A stretch of 7,304 nucleotides of DNA. Source: an uncultured Candidatus Poseidoniales archaeon. GTDB taxonomy: Archaea > Thermoplasmatota > Poseidoniia > Poseidoniales > Thalassarchaeaceae. The notes below the pieces were generated by a model. It was not told the DNA's origin. It ran no database searches and saw only the letters and a program-made list of their open reading frames with translations. The stretch lies in the NCBI GenBank assembly GCA_950068635.1, contig CATMIM010000048.1:1-7304 (forward strand), written 5' to 3'. A program made the position numbers and the translations under genes. Within the stretch, counting starts at the first letter, position 1; each line of letters begins with the position of its first letter. This document shows, piece by piece, positions 1 through 5,673 of this stretch.

Positions 1-479
1 CGCTTCCCGAAGAACTCCGCTGGCGACAGGTGGACGGCGGCTGGCTCTCCCAGACCGAGGGTGCACCGGTTGTGGATTGGGATGCAGTCGAGTGCGTGAC
101 TGAAGCACAGGTCGGCGCGCAGGTTCGCGAATTGGCGGCTTTCGGTGTGGCCGTATGTGCGCAGGTGAAGAGCAACAGCATCGTGTTCGTCCACCCCACT
201 GAGACCGGTTTCGCCACCATCGGCATCGGCCCGGGACAGACCAGCCGAGTCGAAGCGGTGAGAATCGCCGCTCGTCGCGCCGGAGACCGGGCGCGGGGTG
301 CGCTGCTCGTCTCGGATGCATTCTTCCCGTTCCGTGATGGCATCGACACGGCTCACGAGATCGGTATCACCACGGTAGTTCACCCAGGTGGCTCGATCAG
401 GGACGCCGAGGTCATCGAGGCCGCCAACGAGCATGGTATGGCAATGCTCTTCACCGGCGTTCGTCTGTTCAGGCATTAG
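1..479 (+). CDS. purH: Bifunctional purine biosynthesis protein PurH, C-terminal part (AICAR transformylase domain), 5' end outside window
   Basis: The reading frame is open from position 3 and ends at TAG 477-479, so this is the last ~158 residues of a gene that begins upstream. The AICAR transformylase domain transfers a formyl group from 10-formyl-tetrahydrofolate to AICAR, the next-to-last step of IMP synthesis in the cytoplasm. Diagnostic stretches are visible in order: VKSNSIVF, IGIGPGQTSRVEA, SDAFFPFRDGID, HPGGSIRD, EVIEAANEHGMAMLFTG and the terminal RLFRH, all matching the conserved end of PurH. One small difference is His in HPGGSIRD where bacterial enzymes usually have Gln. The cyclohydrolase domain and the catalytic Lys-His pair would lie upstream and cannot be checked, so a stand-alone transformylase is possible. 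An internal ATG at 30 is in frame, but homology clearly extends upstream of it. The downstream membrane gene starts at or just after this stop. Confidence 0.93.
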   Translation, partial: LPEELRWRQVDGGWLSQTEGAPVVDWDAVECVTEAQVGAQVRELAAFGVAVCAQVKSNSIVFVHPTETGFATIGIGPGQTSRVEAVRIAARRAGDRARGALLVSDAFFPFRDGIDTAHEIGITTVVHPGGSIRDAEVIEAANEHGMAMLFTGVRLFRH

Positions 480-487
480 TGGTCAAC

Positions 488-955
488 ATGAATTGGAAAA
501 CCATTTTCTTGACAGGAGCAGCAATCGGAACATTTGTTGGATTGTTAATGACGGTTATTACTCAGATTCCACTTGGTAATGATTCTGATGGATATAAAAT
601 CACTGTAATGTACCATTGGTCGTCAGCATTGTTAGTTGTAATTGGAATTCCGTTGGTGTCAGCATTTGGTGTCAATAAAATATCGAAGATGAGCGGGTGT
701 TGTGAACCTAGTTTGAAGCATTTGATTCCAGTAGCATACCTCACTTTCCTGATACCAGTATTAACCACCTCTGGCGGAGCACCGAACAGTAACTTGGTAA
801 CATTGGCAACTATCGTCATGTTAGGTGCTATTGGAGGTATCTTCTGGAGTACTCCGTTTGCTCTTTGGAGCTATTACAAGAGTCGTGGCAACGAATCAAT
901 CTCTGGTGGGGACCTTGGTGGAAACGTACCAGATACCGATCAGTCCGACGAGTAG
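488..955 (+). CDS. Small four-helix membrane protein of unknown function, AT-rich, probably acquired
   Basis: This is a 155-residue protein from ATG 488. A GTG at 479 overlaps the purH stop (TAGTG) and would add three residues; it could allow coupled translation. I prefer 488 because MNWK leads straight into the first hydrophobic helix. Predicted membrane segments are about residues 5-27, 44-62, 78-94 and 103-127. There is a CysCys pair at 71-72 and a Gly/Asp/Ser-rich polar tail (137-155). I recognise no family. Composition is unlike the neighbours: 481-900 is about 41% GC by hand count against roughly 62-67% in flanking genes, with frequent A/T third positions and ATA and TTA codons. The last 60 bases (896-955) lie antisense over the end of the DUF454 gene, and there GC content rises again. 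No good Shine-Dalgarno sequence is visible. The uninterrupted frame and four clean hydrophobic segments argue for a real gene. Confidence 0.7.
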   Translation: MNWKTIFLTGAAIGTFVGLLMTVITQIPLGNDSDGYKITVMYHWSSALLVVIGIPLVSAFGVNKISKMSGCCEPSLKHLIPVAYLTFLIPVLTTSGGAPNSNLVTLATIVMLGAIGGIFWSTPFALWSYYKSRGNESISGGDLGGNVPDTDQSDE

Positions 956-1387
956 TATCGTCACCGGCCCGAATCCAGGGTCCGCACCATTCCAGGTGCT
1001 TGGGTCCATCAGACTCCCATCTCCGCGCACGGAAACCTCCCACACGAAGTATGAGGAGATGGAGACCATCATCGCGATCATCAGCATCGTGAATCGCTTG
1101 ACATGCTTCGGCAGCGTCTTGCCTGTCGCATAATAATCGTACATCGCCGGGCCGAAGAAGCGGTTGGTCAGGGTCCAACGGAACAGCCTCTCAGAGGAGA
1201 GCGAGAACAGGAATGCCGCGGGCACAGCCCATGAGACCGTCGGCCATCCTGGGATGATGATTCCGATGAGTGAGAACACTGTGAACAAGCAGCCGAATCC
1301 GACGTAGACACGACTCTTCACGCGACTGCTGCTGACGCAGTAACGCTCGACGATGGCGTCGACTGAATCCAACCTCTCCAAATCCAT
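896..1387 (-). CDS. DUF454 (YbaN-type) integral membrane protein
   Basis: The protein has 163 residues from ATG at 1387. It carries the DUF454 signature: SLIGIIIPGWPTVSW (39-53), FLFSLSSERLFRW (59-71), then TNRFFGP (74-80) and DYYATGKTLPKHVKR (84-98), matching the family pattern of a Gly-rich helix, Pro-Thr, a SS-R-W stretch, a GP turn and a basic loop. Membrane segments are about 28-46, 51-64, 99-117 and 140-157. The biochemical role of the family (E. coli YbaN) is not established, so none is assigned. In-frame TTG (1465) and GTG codons upstream would add 26 or fewer non-hydrophobic residues; ATG 1387 fits the family length best. No Shine-Dalgarno sequence precedes it, so a leaderless or short-leader mRNA is plausible. 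It faces the AT-rich gene at its 3' end and purN at its 5' end. Confidence 0.87.
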   Translation of the reverse strand: MDLERLDSVDAIVERYCVSSSRVKSRVYVGFGCLFTVFSLIGIIIPGWPTVSWAVPAAFLFSLSSERLFRWTLTNRFFGPAMYDYYATGKTLPKHVKRFTMLMIAMMVSISSYFVWEVSVRGDGSLMDPSTWNGADPGFGPVTILLVGLIGIWYVSTKVPTRD

Positions 1388-1511
1388 CGTGAACACTGAA
1401 ACCAGCCCCCAGCCTTTCGATGATAAACGCGACCCTCGCCCTCCTTGCTGAATCGGTGGTGCCAACGCTCATGCTGGAGAGTCCGCTCCCCCTCACCAGC
1501 GGGGCGAACTG
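1388..1511. promoter_or_regulatory. Divergent intergenic region between the DUF454 gene and purN, with a candidate TATA-like element at 1421-1427
   Basis: Both flanking genes start away from this 124-base stretch, so it should hold two promoters. The only AT-rich island is TGATAAA at 1421-1427. Read on the minus strand it is TTTATCA, about 37 bases upstream of the DUF454 ATG. A TATA box there would place the transcript start about 10 bases before the ATG, a typical archaeal short leader. Read on the plus strand it sits about 87 bases upstream of the purN ATG. A purine-responsive operator was looked for and not seen. The assignment rests on position and composition only. Confidence 0.25.
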
Positions 1512-2219
1512 ATGTCTGAGGACCACCTCTTGCCGCGCACTGCTGACCCCACCGACCCACTCAGGCTGGGCGTGCTCATCTCCGGCTCGGGATCCGGTCT
1601 TGATGCACTGCTGCGACATCAACAGGCTGCGCGCGAATCAGGAGGTTGCCCCCACGTGACGGTGGTCGTGATCTCCGACAAGCCCGACGTCAAGGGTCTT
1701 GAGCGCGCCGCCGACTTCCAGGTTCCAGCCGAAGTGGTGCCACTTCCTGCTCGTGCTGACTTCGATGATACGACCGCTTGGAGGCATGCGCACGAGGATG
1801 CGGTCGACACCGTGCTCGATGCGCACGAGGTGGAACTGGTCGTCTGCAGCGGCTACATGCGCATACTCACTGAACGCTTCCTCGCGCCGCGGCTCGGTCG
1901 CATCGTCAACATCCATCCGAGCCCGTGGGGCCCGGATGGTGCCTTGTTCCCTGGTGCGCACGGAGTGCGCGACCTGCTGGCCGCCGGACACCCTACCGCA
2001 GGTGCCTCGGTCCACTTCGTCACCCCTGGGGTCGACGATGGCCCTCTGATCGCCACCGAGGAGACACCTGTTGGACCGGGTGAGGACGAGGATGCACTGG
2101 GAGCCCGAGTCAGGGCTGAGATCGAGCACCGACTCTACCCAGCGGTCATCGATGCCATCGCCGCGGGCCGAGTCACGTTCGCCGGCGACCGCGTTCGAGT
2201 TCACGGCGGCGGGCCATGA
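1512..2219 (+). CDS. purN: Phosphoribosylglycinamide formyltransferase (GAR transformylase)
   Basis: This 235-residue cytoplasmic enzyme transfers formyl from 10-formyl-tetrahydrofolate to glycinamide ribonucleotide, the third step of de novo purine synthesis. The N-terminal LGVLISGSGSGLDALL (19-34) is the phosphate-binding loop of the formyltransferase fold. VCSGYMRILT (111-120) leads to IVNIHPS (131-137), with catalytic Asn133 and His135. GASVHFVTPGVDDGPLI (164-180) supplies the catalytic Asp175; these match E. coli Asn106, His108 and Asp144. The loop after HPS is a few residues longer than in E. coli (PWGPDGALFPGAHG). The protein is about 20 residues longer than E. coli PurN, from a polar N-terminal extension and a short C-terminal tail. 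ATG 1512 is the best start, though it has no real Shine-Dalgarno sequence (only GGGGCG at 1501-1506). The 3' end overlaps the convergent mobA-like gene by 47 bases. purH lies about 1 kb upstream on the same strand. Confidence 0.94.
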   Translation: MSEDHLLPRTADPTDPLRLGVLISGSGSGLDALLRHQQAARESGGCPHVTVVVISDKPDVKGLERAADFQVPAEVVPLPARADFDDTTAWRHAHEDAVDTVLDAHEVELVVCSGYMRILTERFLAPRLGRIVNIHPSPWGPDGALFPGAHGVRDLLAAGHPTAGASVHFVTPGVDDGPLIATEETPVGPGEDEDALGARVRAEIEHRLYPAVIDAIAAGRVTFAGDRVRVHGGGP

Positions 2220-2841
2220 GTCCCTCGGCGAACTCGATGTCCTCCGGCGAGTTCACGTTGTGGAAACAGGCTTCATCGATGCCCGCTCCGCTGAGAGCCT
2301 CGCCTTCGATCCTCAGGCAGTGAAGGGCTGTGTAGAGTGATTGCACGCTCCGCTCACCGGCGACCCTAGCCTGCTGCAGGGCCTCCAGCATCGCTTGCGT
2401 GCGCACGAGCGCCAGCAGGTTCTCGTCGCCGTTTGCGCTGACCGGGATGATGGCATCCACTCCGTCGGTTCGCAGCGAGTGCAACACCCTCAGCAGCAGC
2501 GGGTCGAGGAAGGGAACGTCGCAGGGTGCCAGCTGGACCCATTCGCTGCCCCAATCCCCGGCACGGCGCAGGCCCGCCACCAGCCCCGCCTGCGGCCCCG
2601 TCCAACCATCGGCGTCAGCAACGATATCGTCGACCTGGAGTGGATGAGAGTCCGGCTTTGGTGAATCCCCATCACGAGTGGCCACGATGATCCGCTCGCT
2701 TCCACCACGACGCAGGGCATCGACCACGAGGTCGATCATCGGAACTCTCTGTCCGGCGAGGTCCTGTCCGATGCTCAGCAGGCCCTTGGGTCGCCCCAAT
2801 CTCCTCCCTTCACCACCAGCGAGGATGAGGCCGACAGGCAA
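2173..2841 (-). CDS. mobA: MobA-like molybdenum cofactor guanylyltransferase / NTP transferase
   Basis: The protein has 222 residues and the MobA-like nucleotidyltransferase fold. VGLILAGGEGRRLGRPKG (3-20) is the nucleotide-binding signature with its conserved Lys19. GPQAGLVAGLRRA (82-94) is the second nucleotide-contact motif. LAPCDVPFLDP (104-114) holds the metal-binding Asp108, and FHNVNSPEDIEFA (193-205) is the typical C-terminal NVN-PEDL block. MobA attaches GMP from GTP to molybdopterin to give the guanine dinucleotide cofactor. CTP- or other NTP-using relatives look similar, so substrate is inferred and no other cofactor gene is in view. The start is TTG 2841: the signature begins at residue 3, and GAGGTG (2847-2852) sits 5 bases upstream. 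It is the last gene of the minus-strand run, 9 bases after the 78-residue gene, and its end overlaps purN. Confidence 0.87.
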   Translation of the reverse strand: MPVGLILAGGEGRRLGRPKGLLSIGQDLAGQRVPMIDLVVDALRRGGSERIIVATRDGDSPKPDSHPLQVDDIVADADGWTGPQAGLVAGLRRAGDWGSEWVQLAPCDVPFLDPLLLRVLHSLRTDGVDAIIPVSANGDENLLALVRTQAMLEALQQARVAGERSVQSLYTALHCLRIEGEALSGAGIDEACFHNVNSPEDIEFAEGLMARRRELERGRRRT

Positions 2842-2846
2842 GTTCG

Positions 2847-2852
2847 CACCTC
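2847..2852 (-). promoter_or_regulatory. Shine-Dalgarno sequence GAGGTG deciding the TTG start of mobA
   Basis: Read on the minus strand, GAGGTG lies 5 bases before the TTG at 2841 and overlaps the TGA stop (2851-2853) of the preceding small gene. A ribosome finishing that gene would be placed directly on the next start, so translation of the two is probably coupled. It supports the unusual TTG start, since no ATG or GTG lies closer to the nucleotide-binding motif. Confidence 0.65.
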
Positions 2853-3087
2853 ACTCGACTTCGGCGATACGCTGGATGGCGAACTCGATTTCGGCGAGCA
2901 GGTCGCGAGCGCGGGCGATGATCGCTCGACGATCCCGTCGTGTCTGCGCTGCTGGTAGCCATTCGAGCAGTTTGCGCACGTCCTGCGCGTCCCGCTCGAG
3001 CACATGCTCCAGCGCCGCCAGCGCAATCGGGTCGGCCGCCTCGAGGAAGCGCATCGGATGTGCGAGGTAGGTCTGATTGAGAATCAT
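2851..3087 (-). CDS. Small helical protein of unknown function, 78 residues
   Basis: The ATG at 3087 overlaps the stop of the preceding gene as ATGA (3084-3087), the usual mark of translational coupling. A weak SD-like GGAAG lies just before it inside the upstream gene. The 78 residues start with MILNQTYLAHPMRF and continue as charged, Ala/Leu-rich helices (about 20-45 and 50-76) with heptad-like spacing in the second, ending IAEVE. There are no membrane segments, cysteines or signal peptide, so it is cytoplasmic. I recognise no family. Longer upstream extensions of this frame run into the neighbouring gene and read as Arg/Trp/Cys-rich non-protein-like sequence, so they were dropped. Its fixed place between the 215-residue protein and mobA suggests it works with one of them. 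Confidence 0.74.
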   Translation of the reverse strand: MILNQTYLAHPMRFLEAADPIALAALEHVLERDAQDVRKLLEWLPAAQTRRDRRAIIARARDLLAEIEFAIQRIAEVE

Positions 3088-3731
3088 TGCGCTTCCAGCA
3101 ACTGGTCGCGCACCCTTTTCAGCAACCCATCGGATTCGCCGACATCCACCTCGTCGACAGCTTCTCTGAGGTGGCCAGTCAATGGAGCACGTCCGCTCCG
3201 CACCCAGCCAGCGTGGAGGCACAGCAGGGCCAGGCAGGAATGGATCGGAGAGCCGCCGAACCAGTCGAGCAGCAGATCATCATCTGGAGAGCCATGCTCC
3301 CCACGGTACAGTTCCTCGACGACGGCCAACAGTCCCTCCAACGGCTCCGTCGCCCGCACGAGCCCGGCGAGCACGCCCCATACATCGGAATCGAGGGAGG
3401 CACGGTCGATGTTGACGAGCAGGATTCCAGTTGTGACGATGTCCTCCCTTCCCCCGCGCGCCCAGAGCAGTGGAAGCAGGCTGGCCAGGGTATCGGATTC
3501 ACAGTTCGTCAACAGGAAAGCGACGACGCGCCTGAGCGTCTCATCCGGGGTCCCGCATACGAATGAGTAGCCGGTATGCTCCACCATCTGGTCGATGTGC
3601 CCCTTCATCTGCAACACTGGGACGCCATACGTGTACGCCTCCCGCAGTGCCTTCACCACCCGCTTCGGCTTCCGCCAGGTCCGCTCCGGCTTCGCTGCAA
3701 GGAAGTCATCGAGGGGGTCGTTGGAGTCCAT
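3084..3731 (-). CDS. Helical-repeat-like cytoplasmic protein of unknown function, 215 residues
   Basis: The protein starts at ATG 3731, 9 bases after the TerB-like gene's stop. A GGGGGG tract at 3735-3740 serves as a rather close Shine-Dalgarno sequence. It has no signal peptide or membrane segment. After a basic segment (residues 14-30, many Arg/Lys) it is a series of amphipathic helices: 64-76, 80-92 (ASLLPLLWARG), 95-107 (REDIVTTGILLVN), 113-126, 130-143, 151-158 and 163-176. This pattern recalls HEAT-like or AlkD-type alpha-alpha repeats, in particular the LLPLLWARGGREDI stretch. I cannot identify the catalytic Asp/Trp set of AlkD, so this remains a resemblance. Four Cys occur (59, 77, 166, 171), with no metal-site spacing evident. 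It ends in ATGA overlap with the 78-residue gene and is probably co-translated with it. Confidence 0.78.
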   Translation of the reverse strand: MDSNDPLDDFLAAKPERTWRKPKRVVKALREAYTYGVPVLQMKGHIDQMVEHTGYSFVCGTPDETLRRVVAFLLTNCESDTLASLLPLLWARGGREDIVTTGILLVNIDRASLDSDVWGVLAGLVRATEPLEGLLAVVEELYRGEHGSPDDDLLLDWFGGSPIHSCLALLCLHAGWVRSGRAPLTGHLREAVDEVDVGESDGLLKRVRDQLLEAQ

Positions 3732-3740
3732 GGGCCCCCC

Positions 3741-4217
3741 TCAATCGCTCTTCGGGGAAATGAACTCTTCCACTTTCTGGAATATCTCGCGTATGTCCTT
3801 TCTCACCTTTCCGAGCAACTTCGGCTCCACCTCTTCCTCGAGGTCGCGATAGATATCGGCCCTCACCTCCAGAATCTCACCTTCGGTGATGGCCATCGCC
3901 GAGCGCAGCATGGCGATCGCCACCAGTTCATCCTGGCTGAGCGACGAGTTGACGTAGGCGGTCTCGATCATCTTGCGGCATATTTCCAACCGCTCCTGCT
4001 TGTCGATCACCCGCCCACCTTCGACCGGCTCACCAGCGACCACCGCGTCGTAGATCAGCTTCGGTTCTGTTTCCAGATCGTCCCCCTTGAACAACAGGCT
4101 GCCGAGTTTGATCGCCAGCCTCCGTTCCTCCATCGTCAACTCTCCATCTGAGAGCATCACGGTGACGACTGCGTGGAACACAGGGCGAGATGTCACGGCC
4201 TCATCGTCGTCGGGCAT
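3741..4217 (-). CDS. TerB-like (tellurite-resistance-domain) helical protein
   Basis: From ATG 4217 the product has 158 residues. VFHAVVTVMLSDGELTMEERRLAIKL (within 13-38) is a typical TerB helix pair, where a helix ends in DGE-L followed by an acidic EE/ER helix. A second, looser copy follows at 91-116 (SLSQDELVAIAMLRSAMAITEGE), as in the TerB fold, and the C-terminus (120-152) is a long charged helix. TerB domains are cytoplasmic, often acidic and possibly metal-binding; function in archaea is unknown, and tellurite resistance should not be assumed. An in-frame GTG at 4331 would add 38 acidic, low-complexity residues with a more mixed third-position composition; that longer form cannot be excluded. 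It is the first gene of the minus-strand run and is divergent from dnaG. Confidence 0.72.
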   Translation of the reverse strand: MPDDDEAVTSRPVFHAVVTVMLSDGELTMEERRLAIKLGSLLFKGDDLETEPKLIYDAVVAGEPVEGGRVIDKQERLEICRKMIETAYVNSSLSQDELVAIAMLRSAMAITEGEILEVRADIYRDLEEEVEPKLLGKVRKDIREIFQKVEEFISPKSD

Positions 4218-4394
4218 GCCTCCGGCAGCGCGGCCGCTCTTTTTCTCTGTTTCATCTTGTCCGATGGGTTCTTCAAGGGCATCAGGGTCGGCCGAATCAC
4301 AGGAATCCCTGTCACGCTCACCGGGCGCCACGTGCGCTCATCCAGTGTACGCCGGCCCCAAGGGGGTGGCGAGGAGACCGAAGGAGAGACAGAA
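4218..4394. promoter_or_regulatory. Divergent region between the TerB-like gene and dnaG
   Basis: This stretch of 177 bases (63 if the TerB-like gene starts at GTG 4331) must carry the dnaG promoter and that of the minus-strand run. No convincing archaeal TATA box or BRE was found. The only A/T-biased part is a pyrimidine-rich tract, CTCTTTTTCTCTG, at 4237-4249. The dnaG frame stays open through the whole region, but this part does not resemble DnaG. Confidence 0.3.
4381..4386 (+). promoter_or_regulatory. Shine-Dalgarno sequence AAGGAG of dnaG
   Basis: AAGGAG lies 8 bases before ATG 4395. It fixes the start at MTDIGNAKYMIRV and rules out the 74-codon upstream extension of the open frame. Confidence 0.75.
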
Positions 4395-5564
4395 ATGACA
4401 GATATTGGAAATGCGAAGTATATGATTCGCGTCAACGTCAAACTAGACGGTCAGGGTCAGCGCAAGGACATCATCGGAGCCATCTTCGGCCAGACCGAAG
4501 GGCTGATGCCCGAAGCGCTCGACCTGCGCAAACTGCAGCGCAGTGGGCGCATCGGCCACATCGACGTGACGCTGGAGAGCAAGAAGGGGAAGGTAAGCGG
4601 ACTCATCGAGATACCCTCAACCCTGGAGAACGTGGAGAGCGCCATCATCGGTGCCGCGCTGGAGACAATCGAGCGCATCGGGCCGGCGAAGGCGAGCCTC
4701 AAGGTGACCGAGATCATCAACATCCGCTCAGACAAGCGGCTGGAGATGGTCGAGCGGGCGAAGGACCTGCTGCTGGACATCGTGAACATGCGTGACGCGG
4801 AGAGTGGGAACCTCATCGAAGAGGTTCGCAGCGTGCTGACGACCTCCGAGGTGACCGTCTATGGGGATTCAGGAATGACCTGCGGGCCCAACGTGGAGGA
4901 CTCGGACGCCCTCATCATCGTGGAGGGGCGCAACGACGTGCTTAACCTAGCCAAGAGCGGCATCAAGAACGCCATCGCGGTGATGGGTTCGGGAGTGCCT
5001 GACGAATTGGTCGAGCTCGCCTCGGGCAAGTCGCAGGTGACCGCCTTCCTCGACGGAGATCGTGGTGGGAAGATGATCGCCCTCGAACTCGCCGGAGCGC
5101 TTGAGAAGAGCCTGACCCGCATCGCCTTCGCGCCCCCCGGGCGCGAGGTCGAGTATCTTGAGAAGAAGCTGGTCGGCAAGCACCTCGGCCAAGCCGAGGC
5201 CGCGGCCAAGGTCGCGCGCCGACTGCAAGCCGAGGTCGACAGGGACAACTCGAGAGGCAAGGGCAAGGCCGCCCCCCGCGACATCCCTGACGAGATCAAG
5301 GGATACGCCGAGCACATGCCGAAGAAGCGCAACCAAGGAGTGTTCGTGCTCGAGGACGGTGAGGTGACAGAGCCGGTCGCTGCTACAAAGCTGGCCGAAA
5401 CCGCCGAAGCGTCCGCGGGTGTCCAAGCGCTTGTGATCAACAGCTCAGCAAGTGCCAGGGTCGTCGAGATCGCCAACACCGCCGGCATCCCTGTAGTCGT
5501 CGCCACCAAGAGTGGTGGTGGGAAGGACGGGGTAGAAGTCTACGGCGTCGATGAACTCGCCTGA
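4395..5564 (+). CDS. dnaG: Archaeal DnaG-like TOPRIM protein (primase homologue, exosome-associated)
   Basis: The protein has 389 residues, the normal archaeal DnaG length of about 400. The N-terminal region (about 6-165) holds the family block KYMIRVNVKLDGQGQRKDII, IFGQTEGLMPEALDLRKLQ and GRIGHIDV. The TOPRIM domain follows at about 168-250: DALIIVEGRNDVLNL has the catalytic Glu177, and FLDGDRGGKM has the Asp220/Asp222 pair that binds metal. A charged linker (281-296) leads to a C-terminal region that begins with the conserved EIKGYAEHM. Unlike bacterial DnaG there is no zinc-binding domain or helicase-binding domain. In other archaea the protein is a subunit of the RNA-degrading exosome that aids poly(A)-rich substrate binding, and primase activity has also been reported; both roles are taken from the family. 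The start is set by AAGGAG 8 bases upstream. It is divergent from the TerB-led run, and a possible terminator hairpin lies downstream. Confidence 0.97.
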   Translation: MTDIGNAKYMIRVNVKLDGQGQRKDIIGAIFGQTEGLMPEALDLRKLQRSGRIGHIDVTLESKKGKVSGLIEIPSTLENVESAIIGAALETIERIGPAKASLKVTEIINIRSDKRLEMVERAKDLLLDIVNMRDAESGNLIEEVRSVLTTSEVTVYGDSGMTCGPNVEDSDALIIVEGRNDVLNLAKSGIKNAIAVMGSGVPDELVELASGKSQVTAFLDGDRGGKMIALELAGALEKSLTRIAFAPPGREVEYLEKKLVGKHLGQAEAAAKVARRLQAEVDRDNSRGKGKAAPRDIPDEIKGYAEHMPKKRNQGVFVLEDGEVTEPVAATKLAETAEASAGVQALVINSSASARVVEIANTAGIPVVVATKSGGGKDGVEVYGVDELA

Positions 5565-5585
5565 AGCCCGGAATCACCCTCAGCG

Positions 5586-5600
5586 CGTGTGATAAACACG
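5586..5600. repeat. Inverted repeat CGTGT-GATAA-ACACG
   Basis: Perfect 5-base arms (5586-5590 and 5596-5600) flank the spacer GATAA. This could be a small RNA hairpin, a dyad operator, or a TATA-like GATAAA that happens to sit inside a dyad, about 90 bases before the next start codon. It directly abuts the stronger hairpin at 5601. Confidence 0.45.
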
Positions 5601-5619
5601 GCCTGCCCTCCGGGCAGGC
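5601..5619 (+). terminator. Strong GC-rich hairpin after dnaG (terminator or leader element)
   Basis: GCCTGCCC (5601-5608) pairs perfectly with GGGCAGGC (5612-5619) around a TCC loop: eight pairs, seven of them G-C. It begins 37 bases after the dnaG stop. There is no T-run after it, so it is not a bacterial-type terminator, and archaeal termination depends mainly on T-tracts. It may instead stabilise the dnaG 3' end or fold in the leader of the downstream gene. Confidence 0.4.
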
Positions 5620-5635
5620 GTGCAGTCCCCACCAC

Positions 5636-5652
5636 CGCCGCCACCGGCGGCG
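5636..5652. repeat. Second GC-only hairpin in the dnaG-membrane gene spacer
   Basis: CGCCGCC (5636-5642) pairs with GGCGGCG (5646-5652) around an ACC loop, giving seven G-C pairs. It has the same architecture as the hairpin at 5601-5619 (long GC stem, three-base loop) and lies 30 bases before the start codon at 5683, so it could affect ribosome access. Confidence 0.45.
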
Positions 5653-5673
5653 ATGACCGCCCCCGTTGAGCAG

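Noticed and set aside
30..479. Free-standing 149-residue gene starting at ATG 30
   Set aside because: PurH homology continues upstream of the ATG in the same open frame to the window edge, so this is the end of a longer gene.
1638..2204. Minus-strand open frame opposite purN
   Set aside because: purN shows complete catalytic motifs in the plus frame. The antisense frame has no recognisable motif and is expected in high-GC DNA.
3087..3566. Plus-strand frame opposite the 215-residue gene
   Set aside because: No motif, no SD, Gln/Arg-rich composition typical of antisense; the minus-strand gene has coupled neighbours.
3741..4217. Tellurite resistance operon
   Set aside because: Only a single TerB-like protein is present; no TerC, TerD or related genes are next to it.
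4240..4244. T5 run as an archaeal terminator
   Set aside because: No plus-strand gene ends before it, and on the minus strand it lies at the start of the TerB-like gene.
4173..4394. 74-codon N-terminal extension of DnaG
   Set aside because: The extension lacks DnaG similarity, and AAGGAG sits 8 bases before ATG 4395 at the family's usual N-terminus.
4859..5509. Long minus-strand frame opposite dnaG
   Set aside because: Ser/Ala/Thr-rich antisense shadow of a clearly real gene.
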